The position numbers were made by a program, and so were the translations under genes. Shown in pieces: positions 22,389 through 30,345 of a DNA stretch of 32,186 nt. Each line of letters opens with the position of its first letter. Position 1 is the first letter of the stretch. Source of the DNA: Kineococcus rubinsiae (GTDB lineage Bacteria; Actinomycetota; Actinomycetes; Actinomycetales; Kineococcaceae); the NCBI RefSeq assembly GCF_011839805.1, contig NZ_VWPY01000049.1, positions 1 to 32,186 of the forward strand. Direction: 5' to 3'. Under the pieces are notes generated by a model, which was given only the letters and a program-made list of their open reading frames with translations, did not search any database and had not been told where the DNA came from.

Positions 22389-23651
22389 GTGAGCCGCCGG
22401 CAGCTGCGCCCGGCGGCCGAGGGCTGGGGGATCGACTCCGACGACGACACCGGCTGCACCGTGCTGCACGCCGACATGGACGCCTTCTACGCCTCCGTCG
22501 AGCTGCTGCGGCACCCCGAGCTGCGGGGGACGCCGGTCATCGTGGGGGGCGGCAACCGCGGGGTCGTCCTGTCGGCGACCTACGAGGCCCGCCGCTACGG
22601 GGTGCACGCCGCCATGCCCATGAGCCGGGCCCGCCGGCTCTGCCCCGTGGCCACCGTGCTGCCCCCGCACCACGAGGACTACGCGCGCATCTCCGACGGG
22701 ATCATGGCGGTCTTCCGCTCCGTCACCCCCGTCGTGGAGCCCCTCAGCCTCGACGAGGCGTTCCTCGACGTCTCCGGGGCGGTGCGCCGCCTCGGCAACC
22801 CGGCGGCGATCGCGCAGCTGCTGCGGGACCGGATCGCCGACGAGCAGGGGATCACCTGCTCGGTGGGCGTGGCCTCCAGCAAGTTCGTCGCCAAGCTCGC
22901 CTCCGGCGGCGCCAAGCCCGACGGCCTGCTCGTCGTGCCGCACGCGCAGACCGTGGCGTTCCTGCACGCCCTGCCCGTCGGGGCGCTGTGGGGGGTGGGC
23001 GAGCGGACCGAGGAGACCCTGCAGCGCCTGGGGCTGCGCACCGTCGCCGACATCGCCCACACCCCGCTGGCCACCCTGTGCCGGGGGCTCGGCGAGGCCA
23101 CCGGCAAGCACCTGCACGAGCTGTCGTGGGGCCGCGACGCCCGCCGCGTCGTCGCGACCGCCCCCGAGCGCAGCATCGGCAGCGAGGAGACCTTCTCCCG
23201 CGACGTGGACGACCCGGACGTCGTGCACCGCGAGCTGCTGCGCCTGGCCGAGCGGACAGCGTCGCGCGCGCGGTCGGCGGGGATGGCGGGGCGCACCGTG
23301 GTGCTGAAGGTGCGGTTCGCCGACTTCACGACGATCACCCGGTCCCGGACCCTGCGCGAGCACACCGACGTCACCCGCGAGGTGCACGCGACGGCCCGCG
23401 ACCTCTACGACGCCCTCGGCCTGCAGCGGGCACGGCTGCGCCTGGTCGGCGTCCGCCTCGAGGGCCTCGTCGACGCCTCCACCCGGACCCACCAGCTCGT
23501 GCTCGGCGAACGCCCCCAGGGGTGGCGCGAGGCCGACGACGCGGTGGACCGCGCGAGCGCCCGCTTCGGGGCCGGAAGTGTGAGACCGGCCACGCTGCTG
23601 ACCCCCGGAACCACTCGGCCGTCCCCGTCCGTTGGCTCCAGGTGGGGGTGA
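22389..23651 (+). CDS. dinB: DNA polymerase IV (Y-family)
   Basis: The 420-residue Y-family polymerase bypasses damaged bases. HADMDAFYASVE carries Asp29 and the Phe33-Tyr34 pair, Tyr34 being the expected steric gate. PLSLDEAFLD carries catalytic Asp122 and Glu123. CSVGVASSKFVAKLAS and the helix-hairpin-helix region LWGVGERTEETLQRLGLRT follow, then the little-finger domain. No canonical clamp-binding QxxLF motif is visible at the C-terminus. All catalytic residues are present, so this is a true Pol IV and not the inactive ImuB. The GTG at 22389 overlaps a possible small upstream frame. No LexA box is seen directly in front. Confidence 0.95.
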   Translation: MSRRQLRPAAEGWGIDSDDDTGCTVLHADMDAFYASVELLRHPELRGTPVIVGGGNRGVVLSATYEARRYGVHAAMPMSRARRLCPVATVLPPHHEDYARISDGIMAVFRSVTPVVEPLSLDEAFLDVSGAVRRLGNPAAIAQLLRDRIADEQGITCSVGVASSKFVAKLASGGAKPDGLLVVPHAQTVAFLHALPVGALWGVGERTEETLQRLGLRTVADIAHTPLATLCRGLGEATGKHLHELSWGRDARRVVATAPERSIGSEETFSRDVDDPDVVHRELLRLAERTASRARSAGMAGRTVVLKVRFADFTTITRSRTLREHTDVTREVHATARDLYDALGLQRARLRLVGVRLEGLVDASTRTHQLVLGERPQGWREADDAVDRASARFGAGSVRPATLLTPGTTRPSPSVGSRWG

Positions 23652-23708
23652 GCGACCCCGACCGCCAGACGAACCGGCTGCCGGTGGGTGACGATGTGGT
23701 AAGCCGAG

Positions 23709-23737
23709 TTTCGTCCACGCCCGCGGGGACATATCCT
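23709..23737 (+). promoter_or_regulatory. Candidate promoter of the DUF3040 gene
   Basis: TTTCGT (23709-23714) and TATCCT (23732-23737) are spaced by 17 bases in a locally AT-richer stretch (about 23690-23760), 35 bases before the gene. A TACCAT at 23746-23751 is an alternative -10. Confidence 0.4.
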
Positions 23738-23771
23738 TTGAGACCTACCATGCGCACGCCAGGAGGTACAG

Positions 23772-24173
23772 GTGCCGCTCTCCGAGCATGAGCAGCGTCT
23801 GCTCGAGCAGATGGAACGTGCGCTGTCCGCGGACGATCCCAAGTTCGCCAACGCCATGCGGGGTTCCCGCCAGGGCCGAGCTGCGCGCAGGCGCCTCCTC
23901 GTCGGCATCGTCGCCGTCGTCGTGGGCCTCGTGCTGCTGGTCATCGCCGTCAGCAGCGGTCAGACCTGGCTGGGGGCGGCGAGCTTCGTGGTGATGCTCG
24001 CCGGCGCCTTCTGGGCCCTCTCGCCGGCGAAGGCCACGACGGACGCCCGGGCAGCCACCCCGCCCACCGCGGGTGCTCCCCGTCCCACGTCGCGTCCCGC
24101 CCGGTCGCGCAAGAGCGGCTCCTTCATGGAGCGGCTCGAGCAGCGCTGGGACCGGCGCCGCAACCAGTGGTGA
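23772..24173 (+). CDS. DUF3040 membrane protein
   Basis: The 133-residue protein begins MPLSEHEQRLLEQMERALSADDPKFANAM, the highly conserved opening of DUF3040. Two adjacent membrane segments follow (about residues 41-60 and 65-83), then a basic, Pro/Thr/Arg-rich cytoplasmic tail. The family is nearly universal in actinobacteria and usually lies near the dcw cluster and dinB, as here. Its function is not known. A perfect AGGAGG precedes the GTG at 23772 by 5 bases. It should be transcribed from its own promoter in the AT-richer stretch upstream. Confidence 0.92.
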   Translation: MPLSEHEQRLLEQMERALSADDPKFANAMRGSRQGRAARRRLLVGIVAVVVGLVLLVIAVSSGQTWLGAASFVVMLAGAFWALSPAKATTDARAATPPTAGAPRPTSRPARSRKSGSFMERLEQRWDRRRNQW

Positions 24174-24201
24174 CCTCCTAGACCCCGACCTCGCAGAGAC
24201 C

Positions 24202-24216
24202 CGGCTCTCAGAGCCG
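24202..24216 (+). terminator. Possible terminator after the DUF3040 gene
   Basis: CGGCTC-TCA-GAGCCG forms a 6-bp hairpin with a three-base loop, 29 bases after the stop codon. It has no T-tract; support is weak. Confidence 0.35.
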
Positions 24217-24321
24217 ACCCCCGGACTCTGTCCGCCCGCCTGCGCGCACCGGTGCTCGCAGGTCGCCTCCGGACGCCCTCCTCCGAACTGCCGCCCGTCA
24301 CGGCTCGCGCCGTCACGCCGA

Positions 24322-24387
24322 CGTGACGCCCCCGCGTCCACGTCGCCGTGACGCTCCCGCGTCCACGTCGCCGTGACGCTCCCGCGT
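24322..24387. repeat. 25-bp tandem repeat in a convergent intergenic region
   Basis: The unit starting CGTGACGC(C/T)CCCGCGTCC begins at 24322, 24347 and 24372; the first two copies are full length and the third covers 16 bases. It lies in the 447-base gap 24174-24620 between the convergent DUF3040 and transglutaminase genes. I see no gene in that gap. Confidence 0.8.
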
Positions 24388-24620
24388 CGTGGTCCGGCGC
24401 GGACCCCCGCTCGGGCGCTTCCCGCTGCGCCGGGACGCCGGACCACGCCGCCCCCCAGGGCTGCCGCCGTCCCCGCGCTCACCCTCACCGCACGCGGCGG
24501 CGCCTCACCGCGGCGTGGTGGACCCACCTGCACGCCCGCGGTGGAGCGACGGCCGTACGCGAGGGGTCATGGGCAAGAGGTGGCCGCCCGGCGCACCGGG
24601 AGACCGGGTGGAGCCGGAGG

Positions 24621-26990
24621 TCAGCTCCGGTCCCACCACCGCAGCAGCGCCCGCGTCCCCGCGGAGGGGAGCCAGCGCGCGCGCCAGCGCGGCACGCGGG
24701 GCCGGCGCGCGGAGATCGCCGCGACGACGTGGTCCACCTGGCTGCGCACGACGCGCGCCTGCGCGGTCGCCGTCCGCTCCAGCGTCGCCACCCCGCCCGA
24801 CGCCACCCCACTCGACGCATCGGTGCCAGGACCGGCGGCGGTCATCGACCCCGCGCCGAACCGGGCGCTCTCGACGGCCCGGCGCAGGCGCGTGAGCTCC
24901 TCCACGGCCTCGGGGGGCAGGGCGACGAGGGACTCCACGGCGGCGGCGGACTGCCGCGGCGTGTCCGAGGGCGCCCAGCGGGCCCCGAGGTCGCGGGTGC
25001 GGTCCTCCAGGTCGGCCCAGGCCGCCTCGGCGGCACCGCTCGTGCCGCTCGCGCGGGACCAGCGCCGCCGCGCCAGCAGGGCGCTGCTCGTGACGGGCAG
25101 CAGCAGGGCGAGCAGCACCAGCAGCCCGCCGAGGATCCAGCCCCACGGCAGGGCCAGGAAGCGGTCGGCGGCGGAGCGCTGCGCGTCGGCGCCCGCGCCG
25201 CCGGCGGCGGAGCTGGTCGCGCTGGCGGAGGCGGTCGGCGCCGCGCTCGTCGCCTGCGGCAGGGCGGGGGCCGTCGAGGCGCTCGCGGTGGGCGTGGGCA
25301 GCGGTGCCGCGGGCACGCTGTAGGACGGCGACTGACCGGTGCGCGTCGCGGGGGTCGGCTCGAAGCGGACCCAGCCCGTGCCCTCGAAGTACAGCTCCGG
25401 CCAGGCGTGCGCGTCCTGCGCGCTGATCCGCCAGCTGCCGTCGGCCACCTCCTCGCCGGGCAGGAAGCCGATCGCGACCCGGGCGGGGATGCCGAGCGAG
25501 CGGGACATCACCGCCATCGCGGAGGCGAACTGCACGCAGAACCCGGTCTTCTCGGCGAGGAAGGTCGCGACCGCGTTGGAGCCGCCGTCGTTGGGGGCCG
25601 AGGTCGAGTAGGTGAAGCCGCCGGTCGAGCGGAAGTACCGCTGCAGCGCCGCGGCCTGCTCGTAGGGGTCGCGGGCGCCCTGGGTCACCTGGACCGCGGC
25701 GTCGCGGACGCTCTGGGGGAGGTCGTCCGGCAGGGCCGTGTACTTCTCGCGCAGCTCGTCCGGGGCGGGCGCGGCGGTGCGCAGCTCGTCCTCCGTGGGC
25801 TCCACGTCGAGGTGGGTCACCGTGTAGCGCCGGTTGCGGGTCGTCTCCCCGTCGCCGACGACGTTGAGGCTCTCGGCCTCGTAGAGCCAGTCGCCGGCGA
25901 TGGCGACGCGCTCGGCCGGGTAGGGCAGCGGGAGGTAGGTCTGGTCCAGCCCGCGCACGGAGATCTGCGTCGAGTGGGGCACGGCCTGCGCCCGCTCGGC
26001 GTCGGAGAGCCCGGGCGCGGTGGGCAGCCCGTCCTGCACGCGCTGGCTGCGGGGGATGTCCCCCCCGGTGCTGGGCGCCCAGGTCTCCCCGTCGAACACG
26101 TCGGCGGTGACGATGCGCAGCGGCGCGGGGTCCTGCTGGTCGGTCTGGTAGGTCAAGATCGTCGCGTCGGAGCGGGCGCCGAGGCTCGCCTTGAGGTTGA
26201 GGATCGGGTTGATGACGGCGATGGTGTCGCCGCTGCCCGTGTCGATGGTCAGGGGCCGCTCGTCCAGGTCGGGCGCCACCGCGGGGACCGCGACGGCCGC
26301 CAGCAGGGCGACGACGGCGGTGACTCCGGCCGTCGCCCCCGCAGCCGAGCGCGCCGAGGTGCCGGTGGTGGCCGTGACGGCCCCGGTGCCCGCGCGGCGC
26401 ACGCCGTGCAGGGCGGCCGGCCAGCCGCTGCGGCGCCGGCCCACGGCCAGCAGCACGAGGTAGGGCACCGCCGCGACGAGGAACGCGGAAGCCGACGACC
26501 CGCCGGGCGCCAGCGCCAGCGGCACCGCGTAGACGGCGGCCAGCGGGACCCCGGCCAGCGCGGGGCGGCGCAGGGTCACCGCGAGCAGGTCCACGGCCAG
26601 CGCCGCGAGGCCCGCCCCGCTCACCAGCAGCAGGCGCAGCCCGCGCAGGTCCACGGCCGGGACGCTGTAGCGCTGCACGACCTGGATCCCGTCGCCCACG
26701 AGCTGCACGAAGCGGCCCGGGGTCGCGGGCGTCGGCACGACGCCGAGCAGGGTCGTCCCGCCGCCGAAGAGGACGAGGGTCGCCACGAGGAGGACGAGGA
26801 CCTGCCCGAGGACGGCCACGCCCGTGCGGCGGGTCAGTGCCCGCAGCAGGATGCCGCTGCCCGTCACGGCGGCCACCACGGCCAGGGCCGGCACGAGCCA
26901 GCCCGACGTCACCACCAGCGGCCGCAGCGACAGCACCACTCCGGCGCTCGCCAGGCCCGCCCAGCACGCGGTGCGCGCACTTCGCGTCAC
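24621..26990 (-). CDS. Transglutaminase-like membrane protein (TgpA type)
   Basis: The 789-residue protein has about six N-terminal membrane segments (residues 1-230), a large extracytoplasmic part with a transglutaminase-like core, a Ser/Ala/Thr/Pro linker, one more membrane helix (WGWILGGLLVLLALLLP) and a cytoplasmic DUF4129-like tail. The catalytic residues are Cys485 in TGFCVQFASAM and His528 in AQDAHAWPELYF; FEPTPA stands where the third residue is usually DPT, so the acid may be Glu544. Such proteins occur with MoxR and DUF58 and are thought to act on exported or wall-associated proteins. The GTG at 26990 has AGAGGGGA upstream. It is the last of three genes, 123 bases after the DUF58 gene. 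Substrate is unknown. Confidence 0.88.
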   Translation of the reverse strand: MTRSARTACWAGLASAGVVLSLRPLVVTSGWLVPALAVVAAVTGSGILLRALTRRTGVAVLGQVLVLLVATLVLFGGGTTLLGVVPTPATPGRFVQLVGDGIQVVQRYSVPAVDLRGLRLLLVSGAGLAALAVDLLAVTLRRPALAGVPLAAVYAVPLALAPGGSSASAFLVAAVPYLVLLAVGRRRSGWPAALHGVRRAGTGAVTATTGTSARSAAGATAGVTAVVALLAAVAVPAVAPDLDERPLTIDTGSGDTIAVINPILNLKASLGARSDATILTYQTDQQDPAPLRIVTADVFDGETWAPSTGGDIPRSQRVQDGLPTAPGLSDAERAQAVPHSTQISVRGLDQTYLPLPYPAERVAIAGDWLYEAESLNVVGDGETTRNRRYTVTHLDVEPTEDELRTAAPAPDELREKYTALPDDLPQSVRDAAVQVTQGARDPYEQAAALQRYFRSTGGFTYSTSAPNDGGSNAVATFLAEKTGFCVQFASAMAVMSRSLGIPARVAIGFLPGEEVADGSWRISAQDAHAWPELYFEGTGWVRFEPTPATRTGQSPSYSVPAAPLPTPTASASTAPALPQATSAAPTASASATSSAAGGAGADAQRSAADRFLALPWGWILGGLLVLLALLLPVTSSALLARRRWSRASGTSGAAEAAWADLEDRTRDLGARWAPSDTPRQSAAAVESLVALPPEAVEELTRLRRAVESARFGAGSMTAAGPGTDASSGVASGGVATLERTATAQARVVRSQVDHVVAAISARRPRVPRWRARWLPSAGTRALLRWWDRS

Positions 26991-27113
26991 GGTCGTCCCC
27001 TCTGCACGGTCGGGTGCCCGGTCCTCGCGCGGGAGGCCGGGCACGGTCCCCGGACACCAGTGTCACCCGGCGCGGGCGCGCTCGCGGCCACGGGTGCCGC
27101 GCGCCCGGGCCGT

Positions 27114-28448
27114 TCAGCCGAGGGCGTCACGGACGTCGGGGGCCGCGACGGGTGCGCGGGCCCCCACCCGGGCGAGGCGGGCCCAGACGTCGGGCAGGGC
27201 GTCGGTCGGGGAGGCGGTGGCCGTGCGCCAGCCGGCGCGCGCCAGGACGAGCTGCGCGCGCTGCAGCCCGCGCTCGGGGTCGGCGTCCGGCGCCGGCGGA
27301 GTGCCCCCGCGCCGGTGCGCCGGGTCCCACTCCCGCGTGCGCAGCAGCAGGGCCAGCGCCGGTGCGCCGAGCGGGCGCGCGCTCATCAGCGGCCGGACGT
27401 CCTCCACGTCGACGTCGCCGAGCACGGCCACCAGCAGCGTCGAGTCGGCGCGGCCGAGGGCGGCCACGGAGCGGGAGAGGCTGTCGGGCGGCCCGGGGGT
27501 CAGCCGGGACAGCGACCGCAGCAGCGAGCGCACAGCGGACGTCTCGTCCAGCTCGCGCACCGGCTCCACCTGCCCGCCGTGCAGGAGCTGCACGTGGTGC
27601 CCGCGCCGGTGCAGGTGCACGGCGGCGGAGGCCGCGGCGCTGACGGCCCACTCCAGCGAGGACGCGGCGCCCGCCCCGCGGTGGCCGCTGAGCCGGTCGT
27701 CGAGCAGCAGCAGCACGTCGGGGCGGCCGGGGTGCTCGTCGGAGCGGACCATGACCTGCCCGCGCCGGGCCGTCGAGCGCCAGTGCACCCGCCGCAGGTC
27801 GTCGCCGACGCGGTACTCGCGGATCGAGGCGTCGTCGGGGGACGTGGTGGCCGACGCGCTGGCGGAGGAGCCGCGGGAGCCGCCGAGGTCGCCGAGGGTC
27901 AGCTCGGTCAGCTCGTGCACGCGGGGCAGGACGTCGATGACGACGGGGTCGCCGAGGACCTGGCTCGACTCCGTGAGGCCCAGGACGTCGCGCGCCCGAA
28001 GGACGGCCGGTCCGATCGGGAACGAGCCGCGGACGTCCGACCTCAGGGTGTGGTCGAGGTCGAGGACCTCACCGTCGGCGAGGGTGGGCACGGGCAGCCG
28101 CGGCGTGCCGCCCAGGGCCAGCGGGACGTCGTCCTCGACGAGCAGGCGTGCGCCGGTCGTGCGCCCCGTGCCCCGCACCGACAGGCGGACGCGGGCGGGG
28201 TTGCCGGCTTCGACGAAGCCGACCTTCGACCTGGACTCGAGGGTGAGGCTGCTGCGCGAGCGGAGCGCGGCGGAGGCCCCGACGCCCAGCAGGACGGCCA
28301 GCAGCACCCCGATGCGCAGGATGTCGCGCTGACCGAGCACCGGCCCACCCACCAGGGTGACCACCGCGACCACGCCGACCGTCCACCCGCGCGGCGTCAG
28401 CCGCAGCGGCCGCGGGGACGGGCGGCGGGGACCGCGCGGCGGGGTCAC
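27114..28448 (-). CDS. DUF58 protein (MoxR-associated, VWA-like)
   Basis: The 444-residue protein starts with two membrane segments (about residues 20-60), then a beta-rich domain and the DUF58 signature IREYRVGDDLRRVHWRSTA followed by GQVMVRSDEHPGR. The segment VLLLLDDRLSG begins a von Willebrand A-like fold with an incomplete metal site. DUF58 proteins accompany MoxR ATPases and transglutaminase-like proteins in envelope-associated complexes whose function is poorly known. Its GTG start overlaps the moxR stop in a GTGA, so the two are coupled. The C-terminal about 80 residues are Arg/Ala-rich and variable. No defect is visible. Confidence 0.9.
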   Translation of the reverse strand: MTPPRGPRRPSPRPLRLTPRGWTVGVVAVVTLVGGPVLGQRDILRIGVLLAVLLGVGASAALRSRSSLTLESRSKVGFVEAGNPARVRLSVRGTGRTTGARLLVEDDVPLALGGTPRLPVPTLADGEVLDLDHTLRSDVRGSFPIGPAVLRARDVLGLTESSQVLGDPVVIDVLPRVHELTELTLGDLGGSRGSSASASATTSPDDASIREYRVGDDLRRVHWRSTARRGQVMVRSDEHPGRPDVLLLLDDRLSGHRGAGAASSLEWAVSAAASAAVHLHRRGHHVQLLHGGQVEPVRELDETSAVRSLLRSLSRLTPGPPDSLSRSVAALGRADSTLLVAVLGDVDVEDVRPLMSARPLGAPALALLLRTREWDPAHRRGGTPPAPDADPERGLQRAQLVLARAGWRTATASPTDALPDVWARLARVGARAPVAAPDVRDALG

Positions 28449-29491
28449 CGGGGGGAGGGCAGCGCGGTGGTGCGCAGGACGTCGAGGACGACGTCCGCAC
28501 CGTCGCGTCCCGACAGCTGGGCGTCGGCGGTCAGCAGCAGCCGGTGGGCCACGACGGGCACCGCGAGGGCCTGCACGTCGTCCGGCAGCACGTGGTCGCG
28601 GCCGTCGAGCGCGGCCCGCGACCGCGCGGCGCGCAGCAGGTGCAGCGCGGCCCGCGGTGACGCCCCGAGCCGGAGGTCGGGGTGGGACCTGGTGCGCCGC
28701 ACCAGGTCCACGACGTACTGCTTGAGCGCCTCGGCCGCGTGCACGCCGCGCACGGCCTGCGTCAGCGCCCGCACCTCGCTCACGTCGACGACGGGCCCGA
28801 GCCGGTCCAGCGGCTGCGTCTGGCCGTGCTGGGAGAGCATCGTCAGCTCGGCGTCCGCGGACGGGTAGCCCATGGAGATGCGGGCCATGAACCGGTCGCG
28901 CTGGGCCTCCGGCAGCGGGTAGGTGCCGTCCATCTCGATCGGGTTCTGGGTCGCGAAGACGATGAAGGGCCGCTGCAGGCCCCACGTGGTGCCGTCGACG
29001 GTCACCTGCCCCTCCTCCATGCACTCCAGGAGGGCCGACTGCGTCTTGGGCGAGGCGCGGTTGATCTCGTCGCCGATCACCACGTTGGCGAAGACCACGC
29101 CGGGGCGGAACTCGAACTCGCCGCGCTCCTGGTTCCAGACGCTGGAGCCCGTCACGTCCGAGGGCAGCAGGTCCGGGGTGAACTGGATGCGCCGCACGGT
29201 GCCGGAGATGGAGCGCGCCAGGGCCTTCGCCAGCATCGTCTTGCCGACCCCGGGCACGTCCTCGACCAGCAGGTGGCCCTCGGCGAAGAGGACGGTCAGC
29301 GCCAGGCGGACCGTCTCGTCCTTGCCCTGGATGACCTGGTCCACCGCACGCGCGAGCGTGTCGGCCGTCGCGGTGAGCCGCTCCAGCGCGGCGGGCAGCT
29401 CGGCCTCGCTCGGCGGCGCGTCGGGCGCGGGCTGCTGCGCCCGCCCCCCGCCCGCGTCGTAGCTGCCGGGCGGTGCGCTCGTCGTGGTCAC
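28445..29491 (-). CDS. moxR: MoxR-family AAA+ ATPase
   Basis: The 348-residue AAA+ ATPase shows Walker A in EDVPGVGKTMLAKALA (Lys84), Walker B in NVVIGDEINRASPKTQSAL, sensor-1 ATQNPIEMDGTYPLPEAQ, and the arginine-finger region DRFMARI. MoxR ATPases are chaperone-like and work with VWA/DUF58 partners, here the next gene. The first about 35 residues are Pro/Ala-rich. The GTG at 29491 is chosen because GAGGG lies a few bases upstream and the family similarity begins after it. The operon moxR-DUF58-transglutaminase is divergent from mraZ; GTGG-type repeats and a hairpin lie in its leader region. Confidence 0.92.
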   Translation of the reverse strand: MTTTSAPPGSYDAGGGRAQQPAPDAPPSEAELPAALERLTATADTLARAVDQVIQGKDETVRLALTVLFAEGHLLVEDVPGVGKTMLAKALARSISGTVRRIQFTPDLLPSDVTGSSVWNQERGEFEFRPGVVFANVVIGDEINRASPKTQSALLECMEEGQVTVDGTTWGLQRPFIVFATQNPIEMDGTYPLPEAQRDRFMARISMGYPSADAELTMLSQHGQTQPLDRLGPVVDVSEVRALTQAVRGVHAAEALKQYVVDLVRRTRSHPDLRLGASPRAALHLLRAARSRAALDGRDHVLPDDVQALAVPVVAHRLLLTADAQLSGRDGADVVLDVLRTTALPSPR

Positions 29492-29545
29492 TGGCCCTCG
29501 TCTCTCCAGGGGAGCACGCACCCGGGGCACGCGTCCTCGTCAGGC

Positions 29546-29565
29546 CGAGCCGGCTGACCGGCTCG
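29546..29565 (-). other. Hairpin in the moxR upstream region
   Basis: An 8-bp perfect stem (29546-29553 with 29558-29565) and loop CTGA lies about 55-75 bases before the moxR start, next to the GTGG array. It could be in the 5' leader. Confidence 0.4.
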
Positions 29566-29590
29566 ACCACCGCGCCCCACTGTGCCCCAC
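29565..29590 (-). promoter_or_regulatory. Candidate MraZ-type box upstream of moxR
   Basis: On the minus strand GTGGGG (29590-29585), GTGGGG (29580-29575) and GTGGTC (29570-29565) recur with an exact 10-bp period, the arrangement of MraZ operators. A further pair of GTGGAG lies on the same strand at 29746-29741 and 29736-29731. Confidence 0.4.
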
Positions 29591-29800
29591 CGCGTGCCCG
29601 CTCCGCCCCTCCACCCCCGTCCGGACGCCGGTTCGGCCCTGTCCGGACCCCGCTGCGAGCCCCTCCGGTGCCTCCGCGTGGTCCCGCGGCGTGAACACGC
29701 AGTGGAGGAGTCGCGCGCACGGGACCCGCCCTCCACTGCCCTCCACCGCCCTGACCTGCAGCGATGGGTCGACCGGCCGGTCACTCTCGGTCATCGGCAG

Positions 29801-29828
29801 TTGACGGTGGAGCGAAGTGGAGTACCGT
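29801..29828 (+). promoter_or_regulatory. mraZ promoter
   Basis: TTGACG (29801-29806) and TACCGT (29823-29828) are spaced by 16 bases. The MraZ repeats fill the spacer and overlap the -10, so MraZ binding would block polymerase. Confidence 0.65.
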
Positions 29829-29832
29829 GGAG
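29807..29832 (+). promoter_or_regulatory. MraZ operator: three GTGGAG repeats
   Basis: GTGGAG occurs at 29807-29812, 29817-29822 and 29827-29832, an exact 10-bp period. MraZ is known to bind short direct repeats spaced by one helical turn in its own promoter. The rest of the 391-base gap 29492-29882 shows no gene. Confidence 0.8.
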
Positions 29833-29882
29833 GACAGCGGGCCAGAAGGGTCGCTGACAGACCATCCGGCCGGGGGTGTGGC

Positions 29883-30314
29883 GTGTTCCTGGGCACCCAC
29901 ACGCCGCGCCTGGACGACAAGGGCCGCCTGATCCTCCCCGCGAAGTTCCGCGAGCAGCTCTCGGACGGCCTGGTCATCACGCGAGGGCAGGAACGCTGCC
30001 TCTACCTCTTCCCGATGCAGGAGTTCGAGCGGATGCACGAGGAGCTGCGGCAGGCGCCGCTGACCCGCAAGGAGGCGCGCGACTACCTGCGCGTCTTCCT
30101 GTCGGGGGCCTCGGACGAGACGCCCGACAAGCAGGGGCGCTTCACGGTGCCCCCGGTCCTGCGCACCTACGCCGGTCTGGACCGCGACGTCGCCGTCATC
30201 GGTGCCGGCGCGCGGGTCGAGCTCTGGGACCTCCCGACGTGGGAGACCTACCTCGCGGCCGCCGAGCAGCCCTTCTCCGACCAGTCGGAGGAGGTGCTGC
30301 CGGGCATCGTCTGA
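29883..30314 (+). CDS. mraZ: Transcriptional regulator MraZ
   Basis: The 143-residue protein has two SpoVT/AbrB-like repeats: [13 protein letters not shown] at 11-23 and [13 protein letters not shown] at 82-94. MraZ forms ring-shaped oligomers, binds direct repeats in front of itself and autoregulates the division and cell-wall cluster. The opening [10 protein letters not shown] is the normal start of the family, so the GTG at 29883 is preferred over an in-frame ATG at 29817. The leader has a GGGGGTG stretch as ribosome-binding site. Three GTGGAG repeats over its promoter fit autorepression. rsmH follows after a 275-base gap with a hairpin. Confidence 0.96.
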   Translation: MFLGTHTPRLDDKGRLILPAKFREQLSDGLVITRGQERCLYLFPMQEFERMHEELRQAPLTRKEARDYLRVFLSGASDETPDKQGRFTVPPVLRTYAGLDRDVAVIGAGARVELWDLPTWETYLAAAEQPFSDQSEEVLPGIV

Positions 30315-30322
30315 CCAGCCTG

Positions 30323-30345
30323 ACCCTCGACCCCACGTCGAGGGT
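30323..30345 (+). terminator. Hairpin (terminator or attenuator) between mraZ and rsmH
   Basis: A perfect 9-bp stem (30323-30331 with 30337-30345) and a five-base loop lie 8 bases after the mraZ stop. With no T-tract it may only partly stop transcription. The remaining bases 30346-30589 are G-rich and show no supported gene. Confidence 0.5.

Noticed and set aside
23690-23720. AAGCCGAGTTTCGTCC resembles the conserved end of RNase P RNA
   Set aside because: The rest of the RNase P core is not present on either side, which is dinB coding sequence and the DUF3040 gene.
24348-28868. A 1506-codon open frame opposite the transglutaminase and DUF58 genes
   Set aside because: It has only low-complexity Arg/Gly/Ala sequence; the minus strand carries clear catalytic motifs.
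29817-29882. An earlier ATG start for mraZ at 29817
   Set aside because: It would put the coding start within the operator and -10 element and add residues absent from the family, which begins [10 protein letters not shown]-like.
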